Source of the DNA: G965247265 sp965247265
GTDB lineage: Bacteria > Pseudomonadota > Gammaproteobacteria > UBA4575
Length of the DNA stretch: 64,000 bases
Assembly (NCBI GenBank): GCA_965247265.1
Contig: OZ252002.1
Location: 1,302,001-1,366,000, forward strand
Direction of reading: 5' to 3'
Part shown: one piece after another, positions 1 to 8,753 of the stretch
Layout: every line of letters starts with the position of its first letter
Position numbering within the stretch: the stretch's first letter is position 1
Notes under the pieces: model-generated
The model's database searches: none
The model's input: only the letters and a program-made list of their open reading frames with translations
Told to the model about the DNA's origin: nothing
Program-made: the position numbers and the translations under genes

Positions 1-2
1 TT

Positions 3-512
3 AACCCGACCGGCAGCTTCGTGATTGGCGGGCCGAAGGGTGATTGCGGCCTCACCGGGCGCAAGATCATCGTCGATACCTATGGCGGCGCTGCGCCGCA
101 TGGCGGCGGTGCCTTTTCGGGCAAAGACCCTTCCAAGGTCGACCGCTCCGCGGCATACGCGGCGCGCTACGTAGCGAAGAACATCGTAGCCGCTGGGCTT
201 GCTTCCAAATGTACGGTACAGGTGTCCTACGCGATCGGCGTGGCGCAGCCGACCAGTGTCATGGTGACGACGGATGGCACGGGCAAGCTTTCGGATGAGA
301 AACTGTCGCAACTCATACGCGAGCACTTCGAACTGCGGCCTAAGGGTATTATCCAAATGCTCGATCTGCTGCGGCCGATCTACGAGAAGGCTTCGGCCTA
401 TGGGCATTTTGGGCGCGAAGATGCCGATTTCACCTGGGAAGCGACCGATAAGGCATCAACGCTCGCAGATGAAGCGAACGTAGAGAAAGAAACTGAAACC
501 GAAACCGTATAG
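3..512 (+). CDS. metK: S-adenosylmethionine synthetase, C-terminal part (5' end outside window)
   Basis: This is the C-terminal third of MetK, which makes SAM from methionine and ATP in the cytoplasm. The open frame runs in from before base 1 and reads NPTGSFVIGGP at the edge. It contains the glycine-rich MetK signature GGGAFSGKDPSKVDRS, a phosphate-binding element of the family. The last 15 residues are a Glu/Thr-rich tail (ETETETV). Its TAG stop (510-512) overlaps the AGGAG ribosome-binding site of ahcY, so the two are co-transcribed, as expected for SAM synthesis followed by SAH recycling. Only the start and upstream control are missing. Confidence 0.95.
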   Translation, partial: NPTGSFVIGGPKGDCGLTGRKIIVDTYGGAAPHGGGAFSGKDPSKVDRSAAYAARYVAKNIVAAGLASKCTVQVSYAIGVAQPTSVMVTTDGTGKLSDEKLSQLIREHFELRPKGIIQMLDLLRPIYEKASAYGHFGREDADFTWEATDKASTLADEANVEKETETETV

Positions 513-515
513 GAG
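511..515 (+). promoter_or_regulatory. Ribosome-binding site of ahcY overlapping the metK stop
   Basis: AGGAG lies nine bases before the ATG at 525 and shares bases with the metK TAG stop. The overlap implies translational coupling of the two genes and fixes the ahcY start. Confidence 0.7.
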
Positions 516-524
516 ATAACGACA

Positions 525-1958
<1,434 letters not shown>

Positions 1959-1972
1959 AGGGACTAAAGCCA

Positions 1973-2209
1973 ATGACAGCACTGGTCTGCGGTTCGCTCG
2001 CGTTTGACAATGTAATGACGTTTCAGGATCGCTTTCGCGATCACATCCTGCCGGATCAACTGCACATTCTGAATGTGTCGTTTCTGGTGCCGGGTATGAA
2101 ACGGGACTACGAAGGCGCGCTGCTGTCGGGCGAAATCCAAAGTAATCCATTTGTACAACCAACTCCTGAGGAGGAGAACCCATGTCAACTCAAGAAAAGT
2201 ACCTGGTAA
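1973..2209 (+). pseudogene. Adenosine kinase (PfkB family), N-terminal stub
   Basis: The first roughly 50 residues (MTALVCGSLAFDNVM through VPGMKRDY) match the start of bacterial PfkB-type adenosine kinases that often follow ahcY. After about base 2120 the similarity is lost. The catalytic GAGD motif and the whole C-terminal domain are absent, and the frame runs into the start of the DsrE-like gene. I read it as a deletion that joined the kinase start directly to the DsrE gene. Whether the short peptide is still made cannot be judged. Confidence 0.75.
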
Positions 2210-2544
2210 ACTGCCAGGAAGGCGCCGGCCATGTGGAGCGGGCGACAATTTCGTTCATCCAGGCTGTCACCGCGTCCAAGACGGCGGAAACCGCCATGTT
2301 TATAACCTCCGATGCTTCGCAGCTGTGCACCAAGGGTGGGGCTGAGGGGCTTCAGGGAGAGGGCTTGGAATCGCTGGAAGTCTTGATCAATCAGTTCGTC
2401 GGTAACGGCGGCAAGATGTGGTTGTGTCCAATTTGCGCTAAAACAAGGGGCATCACCGAAGACGACCTGCGCGAGGGTGCCGAAATTGCGGGTGTACCCA
2501 GGGTAATGGAATTCCTAGCCAGCGGCGCACGCACGCTCGTCTGA
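2182..2544 (+). CDS. DsrE-like sulfur-relay family protein
   Basis: A 120-residue protein of the DsrE/DsrF/TusD fold class, whose members carry sulfane sulfur on cysteine or act in redox relays. The likely reactive pair is Cys82 and Cys85 in the motif WLCPIC, followed by AKTRGI, a typical DsrE-like arrangement. A strong GAGGAG ribosome-binding site precedes the ATG at 2182. Some members of this family are selenoproteins in other organisms; here both positions are encoded as Cys. It sits in an island with three rhodanese domains, which fits a sulfur- or selenium-transfer role, but the substrate is not shown. Confidence 0.85.
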   Translation: MSTQEKYLVNCQEGAGHVERATISFIQAVTASKTAETAMFITSDASQLCTKGGAEGLQGEGLESLEVLINQFVGNGGKMWLCPICAKTRGITEDDLREGAEIAGVPRVMEFLASGARTLV

Positions 2545-2569
2545 CGCGTCTAGCCCGGGGTTGTCGACG

Positions 2570-2608
2570 ATGCTCGATCCGTCCAGCATGATCCTAGAAT
2601 TCGAGCAT
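2570..2608 (+). terminator. Inverted repeat after the DsrE gene
   Basis: The 8-bp arms ATGCTCGA (2570-2577) and TCGAGCAT (2601-2608) pair exactly around a 23-base loop. There is no run of T after the stem, so it is only a possible transcript end. The bases that follow (2612-2680) are strikingly AT-rich compared with the flanks. Confidence 0.3.
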
Positions 2609-2802
2609 AGCGCCTAATGTAAGTTTTAAATTATTATAGAGATAAAGAATAATAAATTAGGTTATTAATTATAGTTAATCGGACGCCCGCTCCGTTAGCT
2701 GCCTTTCAGGCAGGAAAAACAGGGGAGTACAGTGTTGAGATGCTCACCGACTGTTTCAGTTCAGTCATACAGGCTCGTCTAAAGATAAGGAGATATACCA
2801 CA

Positions 2803-3012
2803 ATACCATTTACCACCGTAAAAGTTATCGAAGGCGTGTTTTCCAAGGAACAAAAGGCTCAGCTCATCAAAAAGATCACCGAAGCAATGATTGAAGTCGA
2901 GGGTGAGGGAATGCGTGACTTGACCTGGGTTGTGATCGAAGAAGTTAAACCGGGCGATTGAGCCATCGGCGGCAAACCCATCAGCCCCAAACCGAAGTCT
3001 CAAAGTCAATAG
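2803..3012 (+). pseudogene. 4-oxalocrotonate tautomerase-like protein, start and stop both altered
   Basis: The reading P-F-T-T-V-K-V-I-E-G-V-F followed by KITEAMIEVEGE and TWVVIEEV is the tautomerase family, whose catalytic residue is the N-terminal proline after Met removal. A good AAGGAG site (2787-2792) is followed at the right distance by ATA (2803-2805) in place of ATG, directly before the Pro codon. A TGA at 2959-2961 stands where relatives carry Trp, after which the family tail (AIGGKPI) continues in frame to a TAG at 3010. Both changes are single-base changes from the expected codons. I call it a pseudogene; an in-frame ATG upstream at 2740 would add 21 residues and block Pro1. Confidence 0.65.
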
Positions 3013-3506
3013 ATACTTATTGGGCTGGAACCGCGGCGAACAAGCCTATATGGACTGCCCCTGCAAGTAACGAGGGTGAACGAGAGGAATAGCTGCCGAA
3101 GGATGCAGGACTTGCAGTGGTATATCATGACCGTATCCCTTGAAGCGAGCCAGACCGAATATGGGAGTTTGGGCATACCAAGCGGCCGATTGGCTGAAGG
3201 CGGTCAACCGCAGTCGCGTTGTTCGCTCACGGGATGCGATTTCCGGAAACCACGGTCACTGGCCAGCCCGTGGAAGTGGAAGAATCAGCCTGAGGCGTTG
3301 CCCAACTCGGGGCCTCAAATATTCCAGTTAAACACGAACTGGAACCCCTCCTCGAACTTGGACGTGCGTCCGTCGTCGGGTTTCACCGTCCAGTTCACGT
3401 ACGGCGGGCCTGCCGCTTAGTTTGAGTATTTGGCCTCTGAGGGCTAAACATGAGATGCAGTTGTTGCGACTTGATCTGACAGTTACCAGTTTCGATGGCG
3501 TGACTG
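3013..3506. other. Stretch without a supportable gene
   Basis: Open frames occur on both strands, but none has a convincing family match or start. The plus-strand frame ending at 3420 closes with GFTVQFTYGG, loosely like the end of an outer-membrane strand, which is too little to call. Confidence 0.4.
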
Positions 3507-3875
3507 TCAGGTCTTCTTCACGTACCTCGCAACGCCCGTGAAATCTAGCAATACACAACGCTTGTCGCCGACGACCCAGGCGTCGTGCCCCGCTGGCATG
3601 CAAAAAAAGTCCCCGGGGGTGTATTCTGTTTCGGATCCATTATCCATTTTTACAACCATCCGACCTTCCAGAACGTATCCAGTATGCGTGGCCTCGCAAG
3701 ATGGAGTTCCAACATTAGGCTTTACGTGTTGCGACCACCGCCAACCGGGCTCATACTGCCCTCGGCCAACGGTTGCATCACAAAGAATGAATACATCCAA
3801 TTTGCCCTTACCATCTTTGAACGGTCGGGTTTCGTCGGGTGAGTCCTTGTCCTTGCACACCAATTCGTGTGCCAT
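3507..3875 (-). CDS. Small cupin-domain protein
   Basis: A 122-residue single-domain cupin. The two cupin motifs are visible as THTGYVLEGRMVVKMDNG and PGDFFCMPAGHDAWVV, giving the usual beta-barrel with His and Glu ligands for a metal. Such proteins often sense or bind small acids or act as minor dioxygenases or isomerases; the actual substrate cannot be read from the sequence. It is transcribed against its neighbours and appears monocistronic. The start ATG at 3875 is preceded on its own strand by AGGAGG, which supports the choice. Confidence 0.85.
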   Translation of the reverse strand: MAHELVCKDKDSPDETRPFKDGKGKLDVFILCDATVGRGQYEPGWRWSQHVKPNVGTPSCEATHTGYVLEGRMVVKMDNGSETEYTPGDFFCMPAGHDAWVVGDKRCVLLDFTGVARYVKKT

Positions 3876-4148
3876 CGGAATACCTCCTGCGGTTTGTCTA
3901 GCTGGAGGGAATCGCCCTTGCAGCCAGTTTAGTGTAGTACGACGCGGAGGCCGCCTTAAAACCCAATTGCGACCACATCACGGCGCCGGGGCAATGTATG
4001 GCGGCTATAGAGGAGCGTGACCGTCTGCAACGAGTCGAAAGGGCAAAAACAGACGTGACTTCAACCAAAATAACGCATCACATCCTCAGGTGCCCGACCG
4101 GGTACATCGGTCTTCGCGCGCTTCGGCCTGCTGGTTATGCGAGGTGTT

Positions 4149-4656
4149 GAGGCTGTAGAAAAACCCATAAAAAAGGCCAGTTCTTGATAAAAATGACTTG
4201 CCATCTGTCGAGTTGATTACCATGCCAAACTTTATTCCATACGATCCAGATCAAAGCAAATCAGCAGGTCTCGTTCATCATTCGAGAAGCTTTGCGCAAG
4301 CCGAATTATACCGACTGGATGAAGCAGCGTGTGGACAGTCGCAAAGGCAAGCTTATCTATGGCCACCGCATGTCCGTGGTAGAACCGGTGTTTGGCAACA
4401 TTATTGTAATGAACAAGCGCTTAAATCGATTCAGTTTACACGGCAAAAAGAAAGTCCAAGGGCAATGGCAGCTGTATTGTCTGGTATACAATATTGAGAA
4501 GCTGAAGGGTTATGGCGAATTAGCTGCATAGATGAACCCGAATAAGCTACCTGCATATAAAATATACTTTGTACCGAGACAGTTATCGAATGAATGACAA
4601 TTTTATTTGTTGGCATGAAATATCCCGCTCTAAGATGCGGGTTTTTCTACAGGCTC
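4149..4656 (+). mobile_element. Internally deleted IS1182-type element with both ends (MITE-like)
   Basis: Eighteen-base ends, GAG-G-CTGTAGAAAAACCC at 4149-4166 and its inverted copy at 4639-4656, differ at one base. Between them lie the first few codons of an IS1182-type transposase and its last about 80 codons in another frame, so most of the gene has been deleted. The element is 508 bp and could move only with a transposase supplied elsewhere. It abuts the promoter side of the homocysteine methyltransferase gene. Confidence 0.65.
4222..4531 (+). pseudogene. IS1182-type transposase, start and end joined by a deletion
   Basis: The frame from 4222 reads MPNFIPYDPDQ, a usual IS1182 transposase start. 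From about 4270 a different frame carries the C-terminus: YTDWMKQRV, VVEPVFGNI, NKRLNRFSL, then WQLYCLVYNIEKL. The DDE core between the two pieces is missing, so no active enzyme can be made. Confidence 0.7.
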
Positions 4657-4686
4657 GTTAGGCGTCATTAAACGAAGGACAGGAAT

Positions 4687-5604
4687 ATGAGCTTTGAATC
4701 TTTATTGCAAACTAACAAGCATATTCTGGCAGAAGGCTCAGTGTTCGAATTGCTGCGACGTAGCCCTAAAGTTGCCTTTGATGAGCATATTTTTCATGCT
4801 GGCTTAATTTATGATGAACATTTTGCTGAGGTTCTGGAAAGCGTATATAAATCCTATATCGATACGGCTGTGACTTCAGGGTTCGCAATGTCAGTTAGCA
4901 CCGCGACTTGGCGTGCGAATGAAGAAAGAGTTCGCGCTTCTAAATTTTCAGACCGGGCTGTAAATGAAGATAACGTTAGATTTTTAAAAGGTATTCGAGA
5001 TAGCTACGCTGATTCTGGAATATCTGTACTGATTGAAGGTGATATCGGCCCACGAGGTGACGCTTATAGACCAGAAGAAGCGTTGAGTACAGAAACAGCC
5101 CGGTCTTTTCATTCACATCAAATAGAAGCTTTGGCATCTAGTGGAGTTGATTACTTACAGGCCTCAACGATTCCCGCCTTTACAGAAGCACTCGGTATTG
5201 CTCTTGCTATGGCGCCGACGGGAATACCCTATGTAATTAGCTTCATAATTGATAAATCCGGTTGTTTGCTAGATGGCACCACGCTGAGCGAAGCCATAGG
5301 TCGGATTGACAATAAAGTGGGAGATAATTCAACGCGCTACGCAGTCAATTGTGTCCATCCAAGAATATTGCATAAAGCACTTGATAACAATTCTGAGATC
5401 GAAGGAAGAATAATCAGTTTCCATGGAAACACTTCCGATTTAAGTGCCGCGGAACTTGATGGTTTCGAAGAACTTATTACGGAGGAACCTGGTAGGTTTG
5501 CAGTAGCTCATAAAGAACTTTTGAGCGATCACGATATTAAAAATATTGGTGGATGCTGTGGCACTACTCCAGATCATATTCGCGCAATTGCCGGTATCCT
5601 TTAA
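4687..5604 (+). CDS. Homocysteine S-methyltransferase family protein
   Basis: A 305-residue member of the Pfam homocysteine S-methyltransferase family (MmuM/BHMT type), which moves a methyl group from S-methylmethionine, SAM, betaine or a similar donor to homocysteine using a zinc-bound thiolate. The three zinc cysteines are present: Cys222 in NCVHP and Cys290-Cys291 in GGCCGT near the C-terminus. The TIM-barrel N-terminus is intact and the length is normal. The start ATG follows GAAGGACAGGA. It is more AT-rich than the genes around it and lies just behind a transposon end, which suggests separate acquisition. The donor is not determined. Confidence 0.88.
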   Translation: MSFESLLQTNKHILAEGSVFELLRRSPKVAFDEHIFHAGLIYDEHFAEVLESVYKSYIDTAVTSGFAMSVSTATWRANEERVRASKFSDRAVNEDNVRFLKGIRDSYADSGISVLIEGDIGPRGDAYRPEEALSTETARSFHSHQIEALASSGVDYLQASTIPAFTEALGIALAMAPTGIPYVISFIIDKSGCLLDGTTLSEAIGRIDNKVGDNSTRYAVNCVHPRILHKALDNNSEIEGRIISFHGNTSDLSAAELDGFEELITEEPGRFAVAHKELLSDHDIKNIGGCCGTTPDHIRAIAGIL

Positions 5605-5695
5605 CCTGAATTATTCATTGCAATAAAGAAAGAGGCTCATCACCAGTTTAAGTGGGTTGTTACGCACGCAGATGTTCCGGACAGAGATAGAGTCC

Positions 5696-5802
5696 TGAGG
5701 TGGACCCCACCGGTTGGACAGGATTCCGGTTTTTATAAGTGAAATCTTCTGCGGTAAATTCAAGCGAAATACCCGGAGCAGAAGATGACCAAGAGAAGAC
5801 GT
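5696..5802 (+). mobile_element. Truncated left end of an IS3-type element
   Basis: TGAGGTGGACCCCAC at 5696-5710 resembles an IS3-family terminal repeat. After about 75 bases the first codons of an OrfA-like frame appear (ATG at 5785, reading MTKRRR). The similarity stops at about 5802, where a different element begins, so only the end survives. Confidence 0.5.
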
Positions 5803-5970
5803 CCCCTCGTCCAGATCCACCTGGATCTCTGCAACCGTCCACGGCCCTTCGATTCCCGGTATCCGCCGATAGAGCTCCCGGTCGTGCATCGCAAACCCCT
5901 CTGGATTGCATCCTGAGAAAGATTACCTGCAGACGTCACCCACACAAAATCGTGAAGAGCTCTGCATAGC
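5803..5970 (-). pseudogene. ISL3-type transposase N-terminal fragment with terminal repeat
   Basis: On the minus strand, from the ATG at 5889, the frame reads MHDRELYRRIPGIEGPW then VDLDEG, like the start of ISL3-family transposases. Upstream on the same strand (about 5970-5945) is GAGCTCTTCACGATTTTGTG, resembling an ISL3 end. The gene is cut after about 30 codons where it meets the IS3-type fragment, leaving two transposon ends fused head to head. Confidence 0.5.
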
Positions 5971-6104
5971 ACTCTTGCGATGCGGCGAAGGCGGTGTTGG
6001 GGGTTTGTGCCTCAGACAAACGGCCGGACAGTCGTGAGGCGTTCAGAGTCGTTTTCCGCGCCCATGACCTTGCGGCGCGTTGCTTGACACGCCGGAGAGA
6101 AAAC

Positions 6105-6124
6105 ATTCAATTGACTTATTGAAT
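6105..6124. promoter_or_regulatory. Palindromic operator before the selenoprotein gene
   Basis: A perfect inverted repeat ATTCAAT-N6-ATTGAAT, the best of the TCAA-N8-TTGA sites in the window. The same core precedes the ArsR-rhodanese gene (10745-10760) and both copies of the hydroxylase gene. The symmetry and size fit a winged-helix ArsR dimer. It lies about 120 bases before the start codon. Confidence 0.6.
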
Positions 6125-6168
6125 ATAGCTATGGCAGTATTGACTTATCAGATATAGACATCGCAGTG
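6111..6168 (+). repeat. Tandem 29-bp direct repeat in the promoter region
   Basis: Two adjoining 29-base units (6111-6139 and 6140-6168) agree at 22 positions. Each begins TTGACTTAT and contains ATATAG. The first unit overlaps the palindromic operator; in the second, the right half of the palindrome is changed. Confidence 0.6.
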
Positions 6169-6242
6169 CGCACGGATGTAGGCGGTGCGCGCATGCGGTG
6201 ATTAAAGTTCAGACACCCAGCAGAGGGAGGAGGTAGAGAACC

Positions 6243-7427
6243 ATGTTCAATGTAACCCAGGTCGGAAGTTGGCCGCGCTCGGAGAAGCTTCTTGGCGCGC
6301 TTAAGGATCGGCGTAATGGCGAGATGACACGCGCGCAACTCGACCGCGTGGCCGATGATGAGGTGCGGCGCTGCGTCGAGACACAGATCGAGGCCGGTGT
6401 CGACGTGGTCGTCGATGGCGAGCAGCGTCGTGACAGTTTCGTATCCTTCGTCACCGAGAAAGTCGAGGGTACCAAGCTGATGTCGTTGGAGGAGACGGCC
6501 ACCGACAAGAAGTCTTTTAAGAAAATGCTTGAGGACGCCGACGTCAAGCCGAATAGCATTAGGAATCCGGTGTGCGTGGGCAAGCTCTCGCGTCGTGATC
6601 CCTTGGCGGTGGATGAGTTCAAGTTCGTCCGCAGCCTGACCGACCATCCCGTCAAGATAGCCTTGCCGGGGCCTTATCTTTTGATCCGGACCATGTGGGG
6701 GCCCAAGTTCTCGAAAAAGTTCTACAAGGAGCCCACCGACATGGCCGACGATGTGGTGCGTATCTTAAGGGACGAGCTCATAGAGCTTCGGGATGCGGGC
6801 TGCGAGTTTGTGCAGTTTGACGAGCCGGTGCTGACCGAGGTGGTGCATTCAGGCAAAGGGAACCAGGAAGGAGAATCGTTCAGTCGAACCTTCATGTGAG
6901 GCAGCTTGGCAACCCGCCGTGATGCGGGTTCTGAACTCAAATTTGCAGTCGAACTGATGAATCGGATCGTTGGAGGTGTGGAGGGGGTTCGCACCGGCGT
7001 GCATATCTGCCGGGGCAACTGGAGCAAGAAAGACTCGGTGCATCTGGCGGGCGATTACAAGCCGCTGGTATCCCTGCTTTCGCAGATTAATGTTAAGCAG
7101 CTGGTGCTGGAGTTCGCTACGCCCAGGGCGGGGGATTTCAGCGTGGTTGGAGAGGCCCTCAATAACCGGGAGATTGGTTTAGGCGTTGTCAATCCCAAGG
7201 GCGAAGAAGTCGAAAGTGTCGACTATATCGTCGGCAAGGTGGATGAGGCGCTCAAGTATTACAAGCCCGAGAACATCTTCCTCAACCCGGACTGTGGTTT
7301 CGGCACGTTCTCGGGCTGTACGCTGACCACCCATGAGGCGGCCACCGCGAAGATGAAGCGTATTGTGGAGGCGTCCAAAGTGCTACGCGAGCGTTACGCG
7401 GGAGGGGCTCAAGCAGAGGTTGGTTAA
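6243..7427 (+). CDS. MetE-like methyltransferase, probable selenoprotein (in-frame TGA, Sec219)
   Basis: A 394-residue protein of the cobalamin-independent methionine synthase catalytic-domain family, which methylates a zinc-bound homocysteine-type thiol. The zinc ligands expected from MetE are present: His254 and Cys256 in VHICRGNW, Glu290 in LEFATP, and Cys351 in NPDCGFGT. A single TGA at 6897-6899 interrupts the frame after RTFM; the same frame then continues for 175 codons with full family similarity. From memory of relatives, Cys is common at this position (FMCG), which would make TGA a Sec codon. A hairpin with SECIS geometry follows, and tRNA-Sec, selA and selB lie within 13 kb. The start ATG follows GGGAGGAGG. 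The alternative is a nonsense mutation splitting the gene. Confidence 0.78.
6900..6933 (+). promoter_or_regulatory. Candidate bacterial SECIS hairpin
   Basis: Directly after the TGA, AACCCGC (6911-6917) pairs perfectly with GCGGGTT (6924-6930) around the six-base loop CGTGAT. Eighteen bases separate the TGA from the loop, within the 16-37 used for bacterial SECIS models, and a G occupies the second loop position. A lower CAG/CTG pairing (6902-6904 with 6931-6933) extends the stem past an internal bulge. SelB would bind this loop. Confidence 0.65.
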
Positions 7428-7536
7428 GCGACAATGATATTGGTCCCCGCTACCCAACAACGTGGCGGGTGCCGCCGGTTGAGGGCCACAGTTCGATATG
7501 TAGTGTAGGTTCTTTAATTTAGAAGGAGGCTGGTAT

Positions 7537-8397
7537 ATGAAAAGAGACACGATTCTGATGGGGGCTGCCAACTTTGGCCCTGGCGCCATGACGATCTGGG
7601 ACGGCTTCAAGGCGTGGTTAAACAAGAAGGGACTTCCATTCGATTACATCCTGTATAACACCTATGATCGCCAGATTTCGGAACTTCTGCTTGGCCATAT
7701 CGACGCCGCGTGGAACGATCCGGGGGGGTGGATTCGTAGCAGGCGAACGGCTGAAGCGGAGGGCAAGAAGATAGAGGCCCTGATCATGCGCGACGCCGAT
7801 TTCGATGTTTCCAGCGTTCTCGCGGTCCGCTCCGACAGCAAATACCAAAGTCTGGCAGACCTCAAGGGTGCGACAATTGCCGTTAGTACCCCGAAGTCAG
7901 TCGAATCGACGATGCTTCCGGTATTGGCACTGAAAGATGCTGGCTTGGAGCCCGCGAGGGACTACAAACTCCTCGTGTGCGAGTCGTCAGATCTCGGCTA
8001 TCGTCCTTGGATAATGGACGGCGAAGTGGCCGCGGCTAAAGCAGTTGTGGAAGGCAAGGCGGATGCAGTCGGCCTGTCAGAGGCCAACTACCAAGCATTC
8101 GGCAAAGACGGCACCATCCCCGCTAGCGCCCTGCGAGTGTTAGATCACACGCCGAAATACGACCACTGTAATCTGACTTATCTCGAGTCGCCCGACTCGG
8201 TGCCGAGGGAACTGATCGATCGCATGAAGGAACTCTTTCTTGAGATGTCCTACGACGATCCCGAATTGCACACTTTCATGGAGCTGGAATACGTCAAGCA
8301 GTGGGAGCTCGCGCGAACGACGCATTATGAGACCATTGATCGCGCTTGGGATTTTGCAGAGTCGCTTCCTAAGGAAACCCTGAAGCCTGCAGCATAG
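7537..8397 (+). CDS. PhnD-like substrate-binding domain protein without signal peptide
   Basis: A 286-residue protein of the phosphate/phosphonate periplasmic binding-protein fold. Visible are LLLGHIDAAWNDPGGWIR, VSSVLAVRSDS, LADLKGATIAV and the C-terminal lobe with DHTPKYDHCN. It starts MKRDTILMGAANFG with no hydrophobic leader or lipobox, so it should stay in the cytoplasm unless the start is wrong; an AAGGAGG site before 7537 supports the start. No permease or ATPase gene is nearby. It follows the selenoprotein gene by 109 bases on the same strand and probably shares its transcript, so it may sense or carry a small ligand of that pathway. Confidence 0.75.
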   Translation: MKRDTILMGAANFGPGAMTIWDGFKAWLNKKGLPFDYILYNTYDRQISELLLGHIDAAWNDPGGWIRSRRTAEAEGKKIEALIMRDADFDVSSVLAVRSDSKYQSLADLKGATIAVSTPKSVESTMLPVLALKDAGLEPARDYKLLVCESSDLGYRPWIMDGEVAAAKAVVEGKADAVGLSEANYQAFGKDGTIPASALRVLDHTPKYDHCNLTYLESPDSVPRELIDRMKELFLEMSYDDPELHTFMELEYVKQWELARTTHYETIDRAWDFAESLPKETLKPAA

Positions 8398-8704
8398 GGC
8401 CGGGAGGCGAATAGGACGGCGCAAAGCGTGAAGTCTTTTTTCAAATGCAATGCTGGACGTTACGGTCGCGCTCGCGAGCGTGGCCGTAGCCTCCGCGCCT
8501 TCGCGGGCACGTAGTAGCGTTTCGCCGGATGCAGGAGTGGCTTGGGCATTGCTCAAATCGCGCGGTAAGTAGAATGCCGCAGCGCGAAGAAGAATTCTCC
8601 GGCGTCAACGACGCGGCCCGTGAAAGCTTTCAGCGCTAGTTGAGGTGGGGCGAAGTTGGGGGTGTTCAGCTGTAGCAGTTCAGCTTTGCCTGCGCGCGCA
8701 GGGG
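8398..8704. other. Non-coding stretch with a long palindrome
   Basis: No gene is supportable. Bases 8461-8488 form a nearly complete 28-base palindrome (TACGG to CCGTA, centre CTCGCGAG, two G-T pairs), which may end the preceding transcript. Confidence 0.35.
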
Positions 8705-8735
8705 CGTTGACAACTGCTTTCTTTGCGTTTATTAC

Positions 8736-8751
8736 TCAATAGATAGATTGA
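8736..8751. promoter_or_regulatory. TCAA-N8-TTGA operator before hydroxylase copy 1
   Basis: TCAAT-N6-ATTGA lies immediately before the first ATG of the hydroxylase gene. It matches the core of the sites at 6105-6124 and 10745-10760. A dimer bound here would cover the translation start region. Confidence 0.5.
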
Positions 8752-8753
8752 AT

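Noticed and set aside
2959..2961. TGA in the tautomerase gene as a second selenocysteine codon
   Set aside because: Relatives carry Trp there, not Cys, no SECIS-like hairpin follows, and the start codon is also damaged.
3328..3603. 91-codon minus-strand frame next to the cupin gene
   Set aside because: Arg-rich, without motif or start signal, and partly antisense to or overlapping the cupin gene.
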